Source: CAYQDF01 sp964416175
GTDB taxonomy: Bacteria > Chloroflexota > Anaerolineae > Anaerolineales > UBA4823
Reading direction: 5' to 3'
Length of the DNA: 18,937 nt
Assembly (NCBI GenBank): GCA_964416175.1
Contig: CAYQDF010000057.1
Location: 1-18,937 of the forward strand
The notes below the pieces were generated by a model. It did no database searches, had not been told where the DNA came from, and saw only the letters and a list, made by a program, of their open reading frames with translations. A program made the position numbers and the translations under genes. Shown here in pieces: positions 7,886 through 15,857 of the stretch. Each line of letters begins with the position of its first letter. The stretch's first letter is position 1.

Positions 7886-10651
7886 TCAGATCTTACCCTT
7901 TCGCCGGATCAACCATTTCTCAATCTCCACGCCAGTAAATACGATCAGGCTGGCGAGCAAGCTGATTAACAGATCGATGGGCGCGAGTGGATTGGTGGTA
8001 AAGATGTTCTGAAGAAAGGGGACGTAAATTACCAGCATCTGCAAGACAAGTGTAAGCAACACCGCCTGGAGCATTGGCTTGTTTGAGAGCAGGCCAATTG
8101 TGAAAAGGGAATCACGATTCGATCGGATTGCCAGGGCATTCCCCATTTGCGAGAGGGTCAATGTCGTGAACACCATCGTCTGCCAATCAGGATGACCGCG
8201 GGACCAGTACGCATAACCAATCCCGAGGGATACCAGACCCATCAAGAGACCCACCCAGACGATCTGCCGCGCCATCCCGCGGGCGAAAACGTTCTCGTTC
8301 GGTGGATATGGGGGACGACGCATTACGTCCTTTTCAGCCGGTTCCACTCCCAATGCCAGGCCTGGCAATCCATCGGTGACGAGGTTGATCCACAGGATCT
8401 GCAAAGGCAGGAGCGGGAAAGGCATCCCAATGAAAGGCGCAAGCAGCATTACCCAGATCTCTCCCGCATTGCTCGTCATCGTGTATTTAAAGAATTTTCG
8501 AATGTTGTCGTATATTCTCCGCCCTTCTTCGACCGCGGCGACGATCGTCGCGAAATTATCGTCCAGCAAGACGATATCCGCTGCCTCTTTGGCCACGTCT
8601 GTACCGGTGATGCCCATCGCAACCCCGATGTCCGCTTTGTTCAATGCTGGAGCGTCGTTGACTCCATCGCCGGTCATTGCCACGATATGGCCGCGTTTCT
8701 GCAAGGCCTCGACGATATTTAACTTGTGTTCTGGCGATACCCGCGCGAAAACACTGACCTTTTCAACGGCGCTCTCGAGCTCTCCCTGCTCGATACCCGA
8801 TAAGTCTTGTCCGGTGAGGATGGTCCCGTTCGAGCTGATCCCAAGTTCATCTGCGATCTTCTTTGCAGTCAGCGGGTGGTCGCCCGTGATCATCACCGGA
8901 CGGATCCCGGCGTTGGCGCAGGTGCGGACAGCATCTTTAACTTCAGGACGGGCGGGATCCATCATCGAAACCATTCCGATAAAAATGAATTCCTTCTCCA
9001 GACTCTCAGCATCCACTTTTTCTGGGAGAGTATCCGAGGCACGTGTCGCCACACCCAGCACCCGCATGCCGCTTCTTGCCTGTCCCTCGTTTGCTGCGAC
9101 AATCCGCTGCCTCCAATGCTCGTCCAGCGGTTCGACATGGTCATCCACCCATACCCGGTCGCTGATCTGCAACAAACTATCAACCGCCCCTTTAGAAAAC
9201 AGGACATAGGGAAACTCGCCGATGTACCCACTCCAGTTCCATACTTGCTCATACTCAGGCGGGATCTCCGATTCCTTCGCTGGGAACCGGTGCACCGTGG
9301 TCATCCGTTTCCGTTCCGAATCAAAAGGGACTTCATTTTCGCGCGGGAAGGTATCCTCCAGCGTATCTTTCATCAACCCGGCGCGTGCCGCGGCAATCAC
9401 GAATGCCCCTTCGGTTGGATCCCCGATGTATTCGTATTCATCGTCCGTGCATTCCAGGACAGCATCGTTGGCGAGCGCGCCTCCAGCAAGCAGGAGCAGC
9501 AGGGCCGGGTGCTCTTGGAGGACCTGCAAAGTCTCTTCATCCGGCACCCCACAGGGAGAACCGAAACGGAACCTGCCATTTCGCTCCATTTCCTCAACTA
9601 AATCGACGCGGTGACCTGCCACGTCAAGCACCGTGACCGTCATCCGGTTTTCAGTCAATGTCCCCGTCTTATCTGAACAGATTACGGTCACCGAACCGAG
9701 ACCTTCAACGGCTGGAAGCTTTCTTACAAGCGATCTTCGATTGAGCATGCGCTGGGCGCCTAACGCCAGCGCAACCGTCACAACGGCCGGCAGCCCCTCA
9801 GGAACCGCGGCGACAGCCATGCTGATCGCTGTAAGCAGCATCAATTCCAGCTCTTCACCCCGCAGGATGCCCAGCAGAAATACCAGGACGGCCAGCCCTA
9901 AAGCGGCCACCGCCAGACCCTTGCTGAGCTCATTCAACCGGCGCTGCAAGGGAGTCTGTTCCTGGGTGGTAGTTTGGAGCATGGTGGCGATGTGGCCCAA
10001 TTCGGTATCCATCCCGGTCTCGACGACTACCGCCAGGCCGCGCCCGTAAGTGACGGTGGTGCCCATAAATGCCATATTTCTCTGATCACCCAGGGGCAAT
10101 TCCGTCGCAGCGGTGAACTCAGCCTCCTTGTCCACCGGGATCGATTCGCCGGTGAGCGCGGCCTCCTCAATTCTCAGGTTAACGCTTTCCACAAGACGGC
10201 AATCCGCCGGTACGAGATTTCCCGCTTCCAGGAGAACGATATCGCCCGGTACCAGGTCGCGGGAAGAGATCTCCTTAATGTGCCCGCCACGCCTGACCCT
10301 GACGGTCGGCACTGCTATCTTCTTGAGAGCGGCAATCGCTTGTTCAGCTTTGTACTCCTGTCGGAAACCGATAAACGTATTGATCAGGATAATGGCAAGG
10401 ATCACGAGGCCATCAATGAGATCCCCCAACAATAAGGATACAGCCATCGCGATAATGAGGATCACCACCATGATCGAAGTCAGCTGCTCCCATAATATTT
10501 TCCATGGGCTTTTGACCCCGCGTTCTTCGAGCTCGTTTGGTCCTTCCACTTCGAGCCGATGTTTAGCTTCTTGTGGAGATAACCCCATCTCGAGTGAAGT
10601 CGCCAGATTCGATAGAACTTCTTCGACAGGTGTTTGATCAAAATCAACCAC
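7886..10651 (-). CDS. P2-type cation-transporting ATPase (Ca2+-ATPase-like)
   Basis: A 921-residue ion pump of the SERCA/PMCA/PacL group. It has an N-terminal cation-ATPase domain (residues 1-70), the actuator TGES motif, M4 with PEGL, phosphorylation motif DKTGTLT with Asp327, nucleotide-binding domain, TGDGVNDAP hinge and C-terminal M5-M10. M5 keeps Asn and Glu (TSNAGE) and M6 keeps NLVTD, the ligands of SERCA site II. In M8 the position of SERCA Glu908 is Gln (SQMGNAL), as in one-Ca2+ pumps, so export of one Ca2+ per ATP is the likeliest guess; Mn2+ or Na+ cannot be excluded. The start codon is GTG with AGGA 7 bases upstream. It follows the oxidoreductase gene by 64 bases. Confidence 0.92.
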   Translation of the reverse strand: MVDFDQTPVEEVLSNLATSLEMGLSPQEAKHRLEVEGPNELEERGVKSPWKILWEQLTSIMVVILIIAMAVSLLLGDLIDGLVILAIILINTFIGFRQEYKAEQAIAALKKIAVPTVRVRRGGHIKEISSRDLVPGDIVLLEAGNLVPADCRLVESVNLRIEEAALTGESIPVDKEAEFTAATELPLGDQRNMAFMGTTVTYGRGLAVVVETGMDTELGHIATMLQTTTQEQTPLQRRLNELSKGLAVAALGLAVLVFLLGILRGEELELMLLTAISMAVAAVPEGLPAVVTVALALGAQRMLNRRSLVRKLPAVEGLGSVTVICSDKTGTLTENRMTVTVLDVAGHRVDLVEEMERNGRFRFGSPCGVPDEETLQVLQEHPALLLLLAGGALANDAVLECTDDEYEYIGDPTEGAFVIAAARAGLMKDTLEDTFPRENEVPFDSERKRMTTVHRFPAKESEIPPEYEQVWNWSGYIGEFPYVLFSKGAVDSLLQISDRVWVDDHVEPLDEHWRQRIVAANEGQARSGMRVLGVATRASDTLPEKVDAESLEKEFIFIGMVSMMDPARPEVKDAVRTCANAGIRPVMITGDHPLTAKKIADELGISSNGTILTGQDLSGIEQGELESAVEKVSVFARVSPEHKLNIVEALQKRGHIVAMTGDGVNDAPALNKADIGVAMGITGTDVAKEAADIVLLDDNFATIVAAVEEGRRIYDNIRKFFKYTMTSNAGEIWVMLLAPFIGMPFPLLPLQILWINLVTDGLPGLALGVEPAEKDVMRRPPYPPNENVFARGMARQIVWVGLLMGLVSLGIGYAYWSRGHPDWQTMVFTTLTLSQMGNALAIRSNRDSLFTIGLLSNKPMLQAVLLTLVLQMLVIYVPFLQNIFTTNPLAPIDLLISLLASLIVFTGVEIEKWLIRRKGKI

Positions 10652-10658
10652 GATGTCG

Positions 10659-10662
10659 TCCT
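10659..10662 (-). promoter_or_regulatory. Ribosome binding site supporting the GTG start of the P-type ATPase
   Basis: AGGA on the minus strand lies 7 bases before the GTG at 10651. A second purine-rich stretch (AGGAAGAGAGGAT) lies further upstream, too far to serve this start. Confidence 0.5.
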
Positions 10663-10715
10663 GGATCCTCTCTTCCTTCCCGGCAAAATTTGAGGTGTTT
10701 AATTTTACCTCCGCT

Positions 10716-11717
10716 TCACAGACGGATTGCTTTCCCCATCCGAGCGGATTCTAATAAGGCGACCAGGACAGAGGTATTTGCCCGGCTGTCCTCCAGACTG
10801 ATTCTCGGAGCTCGCCTCTCGAGGATCGCGGCTGCCATATCTTCCACTTCACCAATGTACAGATCCTGATCCGGAACCGCGATCAGCTCCGTCCCGGCTT
10901 CCCGATGCAGGTAGATTTTTTCACCGAACGCAGGTTTGAAAGGATTCGGAATCGAGATGACGCCTTTGCTGCCGACCACCTCCATAGTTGCACGGAATGG
11001 GGTTGTGAATCCACAATCAAATTGGGCAAAGATATCCCCTTCGAAACGCATCTGCCCGGCGAAAACCAAATCCACTCCGGAGCTTCCGGTAACCTGCCAG
11101 CCAAAGACCTCATCGGGTTCGCTGCTGAGGAGGAAGCGGGTGAAGTTTACGGGGTAGCAGCCCACATCCCACAGGCTTCCTCCTCCCAAAGAGGCGTCGA
11201 GACGAACGTCGCTGCGTCTCGACAGGGAGAACGTGAACGCTCCACGGATCAGGCGGACTTCACCGATTTCACCCCCATCCAGCAGCTCTTTCACTCGGAA
11301 AGTCTGCGGGTGGTGGCGGTACATGAACGCTTCTGCAACCACCCTCCCTGTCCTGTCTCTGGTTTCGATGATCGCGTCCACATCGGATACATTGAGCGCG
11401 AGCGGTTTTTCACACAACACGTGTTTCCCTGCATTCATCGCATTGATCGTCCAATGAGCGTGAAGACCATTGGGTAAAGATACGTAAACAACGTCAACAT
11501 CCTGGTCCTCCAGCAATTCCTGGTAGCTCCCATACGCTTTAGAAATATTCCATTCCTGAGAATACGCCCGGGCTTTCTCGAAGGACCGGCTGGCGACAGC
11601 CACAAGCTCATTTCGAGAAGATGAGGCCAGGGGTTCGATCAACGCTCGGTTGATGCGCGCTGTGCTCAAAAACCCCCAACGCAGGCGTTTCTTTTCTGTG
11701 GTAGTCTCATCAACCAT
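10716..11717 (-). CDS. Gfo/Idh/MocA-family NAD(P)-dependent oxidoreductase
   Basis: A 333-residue cytoplasmic oxidoreductase. The N-terminal Rossmann fold starts LRWGFLSTARINRALIEPL, the variant G-x-L-S-T-A glycine loop seen in dimeric dihydrodiol dehydrogenase-like members. Other marks are YVSLPNGLHAHW, CEKPLALN with the catalytic-region Lys104, and the C-terminal sheet domain with MYRHHPQTFRVKELL and GGGSLWDVGCYPVNF. The family oxidises or reduces sugars, inositols and related polyols; the substrate here is unknown. The start at 11717 has AGGAG 7 bases upstream and is preferred over an in-frame ATG at 11753. It lies 47 bases after the ParB-like repeat protein. Confidence 0.9.
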   Translation of the reverse strand: MVDETTTEKKRLRWGFLSTARINRALIEPLASSSRNELVAVASRSFEKARAYSQEWNISKAYGSYQELLEDQDVDVVYVSLPNGLHAHWTINAMNAGKHVLCEKPLALNVSDVDAIIETRDRTGRVVAEAFMYRHHPQTFRVKELLDGGEIGEVRLIRGAFTFSLSRRSDVRLDASLGGGSLWDVGCYPVNFTRFLLSSEPDEVFGWQVTGSSGVDLVFAGQMRFEGDIFAQFDCGFTTPFRATMEVVGSKGVISIPNPFKPAFGEKIYLHREAGTELIAVPDQDLYIGEVEDMAAAILERRAPRISLEDSRANTSVLVALLESARMGKAIRL

Positions 11718-11724
11718 TTTTACT

Positions 11725-11729
11725 CTCCT
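11725..11729 (-). promoter_or_regulatory. Ribosome binding site deciding the oxidoreductase start
   Basis: AGGAG on the minus strand, 7 bases before the ATG at 11717. It rules against the longer version starting at 11753. Confidence 0.7.
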
Positions 11730-11764
11730 GAGCATCTGACCCAGGACGGGCAATCTCTGAGGGA

Positions 11765-13066
11765 TTACTTCCTCTTCCGCCTCACCCGCTTCTTGGCGAC
11801 GTCTTTGGTGAACCTTTCAGCTGCCACATCGATGGGGATTTCTCCCTGGAAGGCGTCCATGATGTAATCTTGATGTTCGATGATCCACAGGTACAGATCG
11901 GTCTCCGTCCGCCCCATGAAATCCACCAGCATCTTCTGATCCTGGATCAGGTCCACGAGCGGCAGATATACGTTATCGTACCAGGAAATTACCGCTTCTT
12001 CGAAAAGGATCTCGCGTCCGAATTTTTCGCCGAGATACCAGCGGTGCCCATCGATGTGTTCTATTATTTTTTTATACAGACCAGGCACGGTCAGGCTGAT
12101 ATCTGACTCCGGACGTAATTCTGCGATTCGAGTGCGAGCTAAAAAGTCTGCTTTCTCCTGTTCGAGGATCAGGTTGTCCACCCAGGAAGCTTTCCTCAGC
12201 ACGCTGACGAGCTTGCTGGTCGGCCATTGGTTGCAGTCCGCTTGAAACTGGCGCGCAGCTTCTTCTATCGAAAACACGTCTCGATAAGCTTCCCTCAAAT
12301 ACCACTGGTATTCGATGACCCACAAATATAAATCCCCTTCGGTCCTTCCTGGAAAGTGAATCAGGATCTCCTGCTCCCGGATGGTCTTCACCAGGGGAAG
12401 GTAAACGTTGTCGTACCAGGAAGCGACAGCTTCGCTCCACTCCACCTCCCTGCCTCGTTGTTCTCCCAGGTACCAGCGGTGGACATTGATATGCTCGAGC
12501 ATTCGCTCATATTCGCCTGGCAGGGTTAACTCTATTGCGGACTCCGGCCGCAGCTTATCCAGTGCAGTCTTCTCCAGGAAGGAAGCGTACTCCCCCTTAT
12601 GATGCAGGTCTTCATGAGCCAGATCCGGTGTAAGGGAGACTGATACATCTATCTCTGTCACGTACGCGTCGATGTATTCCTGGCCGCGCTCGCGTGCCAC
12701 AGACACTCTATGATTGCCATCGCGGACGAAATAAATTTCACCCATCTTGATGAGATCAACCGGAGGGAGGTCAACATCCTGATAGTGGGCGATGTCGATA
12801 TTGACCCACCGACCTTTTGTTCGTTTTTGCGTGGGAAGGAAGGCGCGATCAAAATCTCGATAACGGCCCACGCTCCCGACGATTTGATCAATCGGGACCT
12901 GTCGCAAACCAACATAGTGCTGCCCTCTCAAAGGGATGTGTTCTTTGACCTCCTCGAACGGCAGCAAACTGATATTCTCGCCTTTTAACCAGCTGACGAT
13001 CTTGCGCCAATACCGTTTCCGAAAGGCGCGCTCGAAGTCGCTGCTTGCCAGATAATCGTAGTTCAT
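11765..13066 (-). CDS. ParB-like protein with two tandem HRWYLGE (DUF4032-like) domains
   Basis: A 433-residue soluble protein of unknown role. Residues about 55-150 look like a ParB/sulfiredoxin-fold domain: VPIDQIVGSV, then VRDGNHRVSVARERG with D116-G-N-H-R120, resembling the DGxxR nucleotide-binding motif of ParB- and SerK-type proteins. Two copies of a domain follow, starting at residues 172 and 317 (LRPES in both). Each holds HRWYLGE, SWYDNVYLPLV, GRTExDLYLW and an IExQ run; over about 106 aligned positions I count roughly 60 identical. The motif recalls the C-terminal part of actinobacterial DUF4032 proteins, an association from memory. The C-terminus is strongly basic (KKRVRRKRK). AAGGGAAG precedes the ATG at 13066. 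Its first 60 codons overlap the open frame of the phosphoesterase upstream. Confidence 0.85.
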   Translation of the reverse strand: MNYDYLASSDFERAFRKRYWRKIVSWLKGENISLLPFEEVKEHIPLRGQHYVGLRQVPIDQIVGSVGRYRDFDRAFLPTQKRTKGRWVNIDIAHYQDVDLPPVDLIKMGEIYFVRDGNHRVSVARERGQEYIDAYVTEIDVSVSLTPDLAHEDLHHKGEYASFLEKTALDKLRPESAIELTLPGEYERMLEHINVHRWYLGEQRGREVEWSEAVASWYDNVYLPLVKTIREQEILIHFPGRTEGDLYLWVIEYQWYLREAYRDVFSIEEAARQFQADCNQWPTSKLVSVLRKASWVDNLILEQEKADFLARTRIAELRPESDISLTVPGLYKKIIEHIDGHRWYLGEKFGREILFEEAVISWYDNVYLPLVDLIQDQKMLVDFMGRTETDLYLWIIEHQDYIMDAFQGEIPIDVAAERFTKDVAKKRVRRKRK

Positions 13067-13808
13067 TCTTCCCTTTTATCTTATCGTGCACTTTGAAAAA
13101 AACTCGAGGTTCTTTCTCAAGTTTCGGCAGATCACGCCGGTTCAAGAATCCTAAGGGTGTAAATCCCTGGACGGTCGGATGGATATTGGTTTCAAGATAG
13201 CCGTAGGTGTTTATGACGTTAGTGTCATGAAACCTGGTCAATCGGGTTGCTTCATTTCCGTAGATGTGAATATGCCCGTGGAAGTGGTAGGCGGGTCTGA
13301 AAGCCTGGATGAACCACCGAAAAGCTTTGATCCCCTGATGGGGCAGGTCCGGTTTGTCGTGAATCCCCCATGGCGGAGCATGGGTCACGAAGATATCCAG
13401 GTACCTTCCCGAGACGGCCCGGGATCTGAGAAGCGCAGGGACCAACCGCATCACATGCCCCCACATTTCGAATTGAGAGTATTGGTAAGGTCCAGGCCTG
13501 TACCTGACGCTCCCTTCAACCCCGGCGATGATCAACCCGGAGGTCTTTACAACCCTGCCATGGAGATCGACGCCCCCATAAGGGTGTGTCCGGCTATCCC
13601 CAGAGGAGTATTCCACAATGCTTGAATGGTTTCCTTTGACGAATAACAAGGGCTTATTCAGCATGCTGACGACATACTCCATGTAATAATACGCCAGGTC
13701 GCCGCACCCAATAATAATATCGACATCTTTAAACCGCTCAGTGATCCATGCGCTGTAGATCGATTCGATATGAACATCGCTAAGGGACAAGATCTTCACC
13801 GTCTTCAT
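12888..13808 (-). CDS. Calcineurin-like metallophosphoesterase (3' end probably frameshifted)
   Basis: A two-metal phosphoesterase. Its motifs occur in order: SDVH (Asp11, His13), GCGD (Asp37), KGNHS, THAPP and FHGHIH. The core with all ligands fits in about 240 residues, similar to small bacterial members. Substrate unknown; relatives cleave nucleotides, cyclic nucleotides or phosphoproteins. The open frame runs on to 12888, giving 306 residues, but its last 60 or so codons are the next gene's start read in another frame and look like noise (low hydrophobic order, many Arg/Gln). A run of seven T on the coding strand (13096-13102) lies just before. A one-base shift there brings a TAA at 13081-13083 or at 13076-13078, just ahead of the ribosome site of the next gene. 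The true end is therefore probably near 13081. No strong ribosome site precedes the ATG at 13808. Confidence 0.8.
   Translation of the reverse strand: MKTVKILSLSDVHIESIYSAWITERFKDVDIIIGCGDLAYYYMEYVVSMLNKPLLFVKGNHSSIVEYSSGDSRTHPYGGVDLHGRVVKTSGLIIAGVEGSVRYRPGPYQYSQFEMWGHVMRLVPALLRSRAVSGRYLDIFVTHAPPWGIHDKPDLPHQGIKAFRWFIQAFRPAYHFHGHIHIYGNEATRLTRFHDTNVINTYGYLETNIHPTVQGFTPLGFLNRRDLPKLEKEPRVFFKVHDKIKGKNELRLSGKQRLRARLSETVLAQDRQLVKRREYQFAAVRGGQRTHPFERAALCWFATGPD
13096..13102 (-). other. T7 homopolymer / slippery sequence in the phosphoesterase gene
   Basis: The coding strand reads GTT TTT TTC in the open frame, so T TTT TTC forms a heptamer in the X XXY YYZ phase used for -1 frameshifting. A -1 shift, or one extra T, ends the protein after five more codons at 13081-13083. 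One missing T ends it at 13076-13078. Confidence 0.5.
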
Positions 13809-13945
13809 GTGTCGGCGTTTATCAGGTCTTACGGAAAATGGGTGGGGATCATTGAGAAAGGATCAACCAGCGGAAACGATGTTACTTCTCCCCCTAATAT
13901 ATCACGAGAAGGTCGGGAAACTAGATTTTCCTGGTAGGGTATGGC

Positions 13946-14553
13946 TTAATCATAGACGCATAATCGCAATGCCACAGGAAAGTATGCGTGATTTTTTCCG
14001 CTAACAGCCAATGCCCCCAGATAACCCGGCGCAGGGATGATGGTGGAGAGTGACCAGGTTGAGTCAGCTGGCTGTTCCGTTACCAGCCCGGGATCCCTGC
14101 CAGCTTCGATTTCGATCTTAAAGGCATCTTGGGGAAGGGTGAACCCGTCGCCGGTGGCCTTCATAAAGGCTTCCCGCAGCGTCCAGATGGTGAAAAAGGT
14201 CTCTGGTTGTTTCTCCGGTGGAGCTGCCGCGATNNNNNNNNNNNNNNNNNNNNNNNNNNNNNNNNNNNNNNNNNNNNNNNNNNNNNNNNNNNNNNNNNNN
14301 NNNNNNNNNNNNNNNNNNNNNNNNNNNNNNNNNTGATGAAGCCAGCTTTGTCAGCTGCGCGGTAGAACTCCACAGCTCGTTTGACCTCTTCAGCGGAAAG
14401 CCAAGTCCTCCCTGTTTCGAGAGCCTCATCAGAGGGATCCAGAAACACTCTCCAGACGTGGACCCCCTCCACCGGAGGATCAGGCTGGTCGATTGGGTCC
14501 ACCCAGGATGAGGATAGCCCAGGAAATTGAGCCAGTCTCATTGTCTGGTTCAT
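13946..14553 (-). CDS. 4'-phosphopantetheinyl transferase (Sfp type), interrupted by an assembly gap
   Basis: Transfers 4'-phosphopantetheine from CoA to carrier proteins. The N-terminal part (14553-14334) has VHVWRVFLD followed by LSAEEVKRAVEFYRAADKAGFI, a typical Sfp beginning. After the N run, the frame ending at 13946 gives FFTIWTLREAFMKATGDG, the W-x-x-(K/R)-E-A-x-x-K-A signature, and APGYLGALAV near the C-terminus. The two halves are in different frames across the 100 N, and the GVDVE-type magnesium-binding core is missing, so the gap is really larger than 100 bases. The ATG at 14553 overlaps the proA stop as ATGA, implying translational coupling. No polyketide or non-ribosomal peptide gene is in the window, so the partner is probably fatty-acid ACP or a system elsewhere. 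Confidence 0.82.
14234..14333. other. Scaffold gap (100 N)
   Basis: Exactly 100 N, a common placeholder for a gap of unknown size. From the usual Sfp-type domain length I estimate that roughly 250-330 bases are missing here; that estimate is inference. Confidence 0.95.
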
Positions 14554-15857
14554 TGCCTGATGTGGTAATCTCCCTGGATCACCCATTTGTAGGTGGTCAA
14601 CTCACGGAGGCCCATTGGTCCGCGTGCATGCAGGCGCTGTGTGGAGATCGCCACCTCAGCCCCCAATCCCAACTGTCCCCCATCCGTGAACCTGGTGCTT
14701 GCATTGACATAAGTCGCCGCTGAATCGACTTCTTCAATAAACTTGCGGGCGTTCACTTCATCTCCGGTGAGGATCCCATCTGAATGCCCGGTGCTGTGGC
14801 GATGTATGTGCTCGATCGCTTCGTCAATCCCCGCGACGACTTTGACGCCGAGGTTCAACGAAAGCCACTCGATGTCAAAGTCACCTGGGTCAGCCAATAC
14901 GACTGCCGGGACCACTCCTGAGTCGTGCGGATCTTTTTTAGCCTGCTCTGATCCATCACCCTCGGGTTCAAGCAAGGAGTAAGCTGAATCATGAAGATGA
15001 AGGGTCACGCCCTCCTTCGTCAGCACTTCCACAAGGAGGGGGAGGATCCTTTTCGCGATGTCGCTGTGAAGCAGGACCGTATCCAATGCATTGCACACGG
15101 AAGGGCGCTGGATCTTGGCGTTACGGATCACCTGGATCGCTCCTTCGAGGTCCGCTGACCGGTCAACATATAGGTGGCAGATCCCGATCCCCCCTGTAAT
15201 CACCTGAATACTGCTGTTTTCCCGGCAGTACGCGTGCAGGGATGAACCTCCGCGGGGAATTATCAAATCGATATACTCATGCATCTTCAGAACCTGCGCG
15301 ACAAGCCTCCTGTCAGGGTCATCAATGAACTGGATCGCGTCCGGCGGCAGATCGTTATCCGCCAGAGACTGGCGGATCACCTCCACCAGAGCAAGATTCG
15401 AATTTATGCTCTCACTCCCCCCGCGCAGGATCGCGACATTGCCGGTCTTGATCGCCAGAGCTGCGACGTCGACGGTGACATTCGGCCTCGATTCATAGAT
15501 GACCCCAAGTACACCGATGGGTACCCGCATTTTGTATACCCGAAGGCCATTGGAGAGTGTTTGCTCGTCAAATCTTTCACCAAGAGGATCGGGCAGACTC
15601 GCCACATTGTGAAGGTCCTTTGCAATCCCCTCCAGTCTCGATTCATTTATAAGCAGTCGGTCAATAAGGTGTTCGGCCAGCCCGGCAGCTTTAGCCGCTG
15701 CTAGATCCAGTTCGTTCGCGGCGATGATCTTTTCAGCGGACCTTGTCAGTCTGTCCGCCAGATCATAAAGCACCGCGTTTCTGATATCAACTGGTGCGAG
15801 CGCGATGAGCCTCGAAACCGACCGGGCCTTCAATCCCATGTCATTTAAATCGATCAT
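14550..15857 (-). CDS. proA: Glutamate-5-semialdehyde dehydrogenase (gamma-glutamyl phosphate reductase)
   Basis: Second step of proline synthesis: NADPH-dependent reduction of gamma-glutamyl phosphate to glutamate-5-semialdehyde in the cytoplasm. The 435-residue protein has the usual length. Family blocks are VPIGVLGVIYESRPNVT, LRGGSES, IPRGGSSL, VITGGIGICHLYVD and the catalytic Cys255 in RPSVCNALDT, with HSTGHSDGI and FTDGGQLGLGAEVAIST toward the C-terminus. The ATG at 15857 overlaps the proB stop (ATGA at 15854-15857), and its own TGA overlaps the ATG of the phosphopantetheinyl transferase (14550-14553). All three are therefore likely made from one mRNA by coupled translation. Confidence 0.96.
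   Translation of the reverse strand: MIDLNDMGLKARSVSRLIALAPVDIRNAVLYDLADRLTRSAEKIIAANELDLAAAKAAGLAEHLIDRLLINESRLEGIAKDLHNVASLPDPLGERFDEQTLSNGLRVYKMRVPIGVLGVIYESRPNVTVDVAALAIKTGNVAILRGGSESINSNLALVEVIRQSLADNDLPPDAIQFIDDPDRRLVAQVLKMHEYIDLIIPRGGSSLHAYCRENSSIQVITGGIGICHLYVDRSADLEGAIQVIRNAKIQRPSVCNALDTVLLHSDIAKRILPLLVEVLTKEGVTLHLHDSAYSLLEPEGDGSEQAKKDPHDSGVVPAVVLADPGDFDIEWLSLNLGVKVVAGIDEAIEHIHRHSTGHSDGILTGDEVNARKFIEEVDSAATYVNASTRFTDGGQLGLGAEVAISTQRLHARGPMGLRELTTYKWVIQGDYHIRQ

Noticed and set aside
8147..9614. Long plus-strand frames opposite the P-type ATPase
   Set aside because: They are antisense to well-conserved motifs of a real gene, show no recognisable domain, and have composition expected of shadow frames.
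10905..11477. 190-codon plus-strand frame opposite the oxidoreductase gene
   Set aside because: It is a shadow of the Gfo/Idh/MocA gene with no ribosome site or domain.
5613..13808. Defence island or biosynthetic cluster
   Set aside because: Apart from the ParB-like/phosphoesterase pair, every gene has a common metabolic or transport assignment, and no nuclease, toxin or carrier-protein assembly line is present on this strand.
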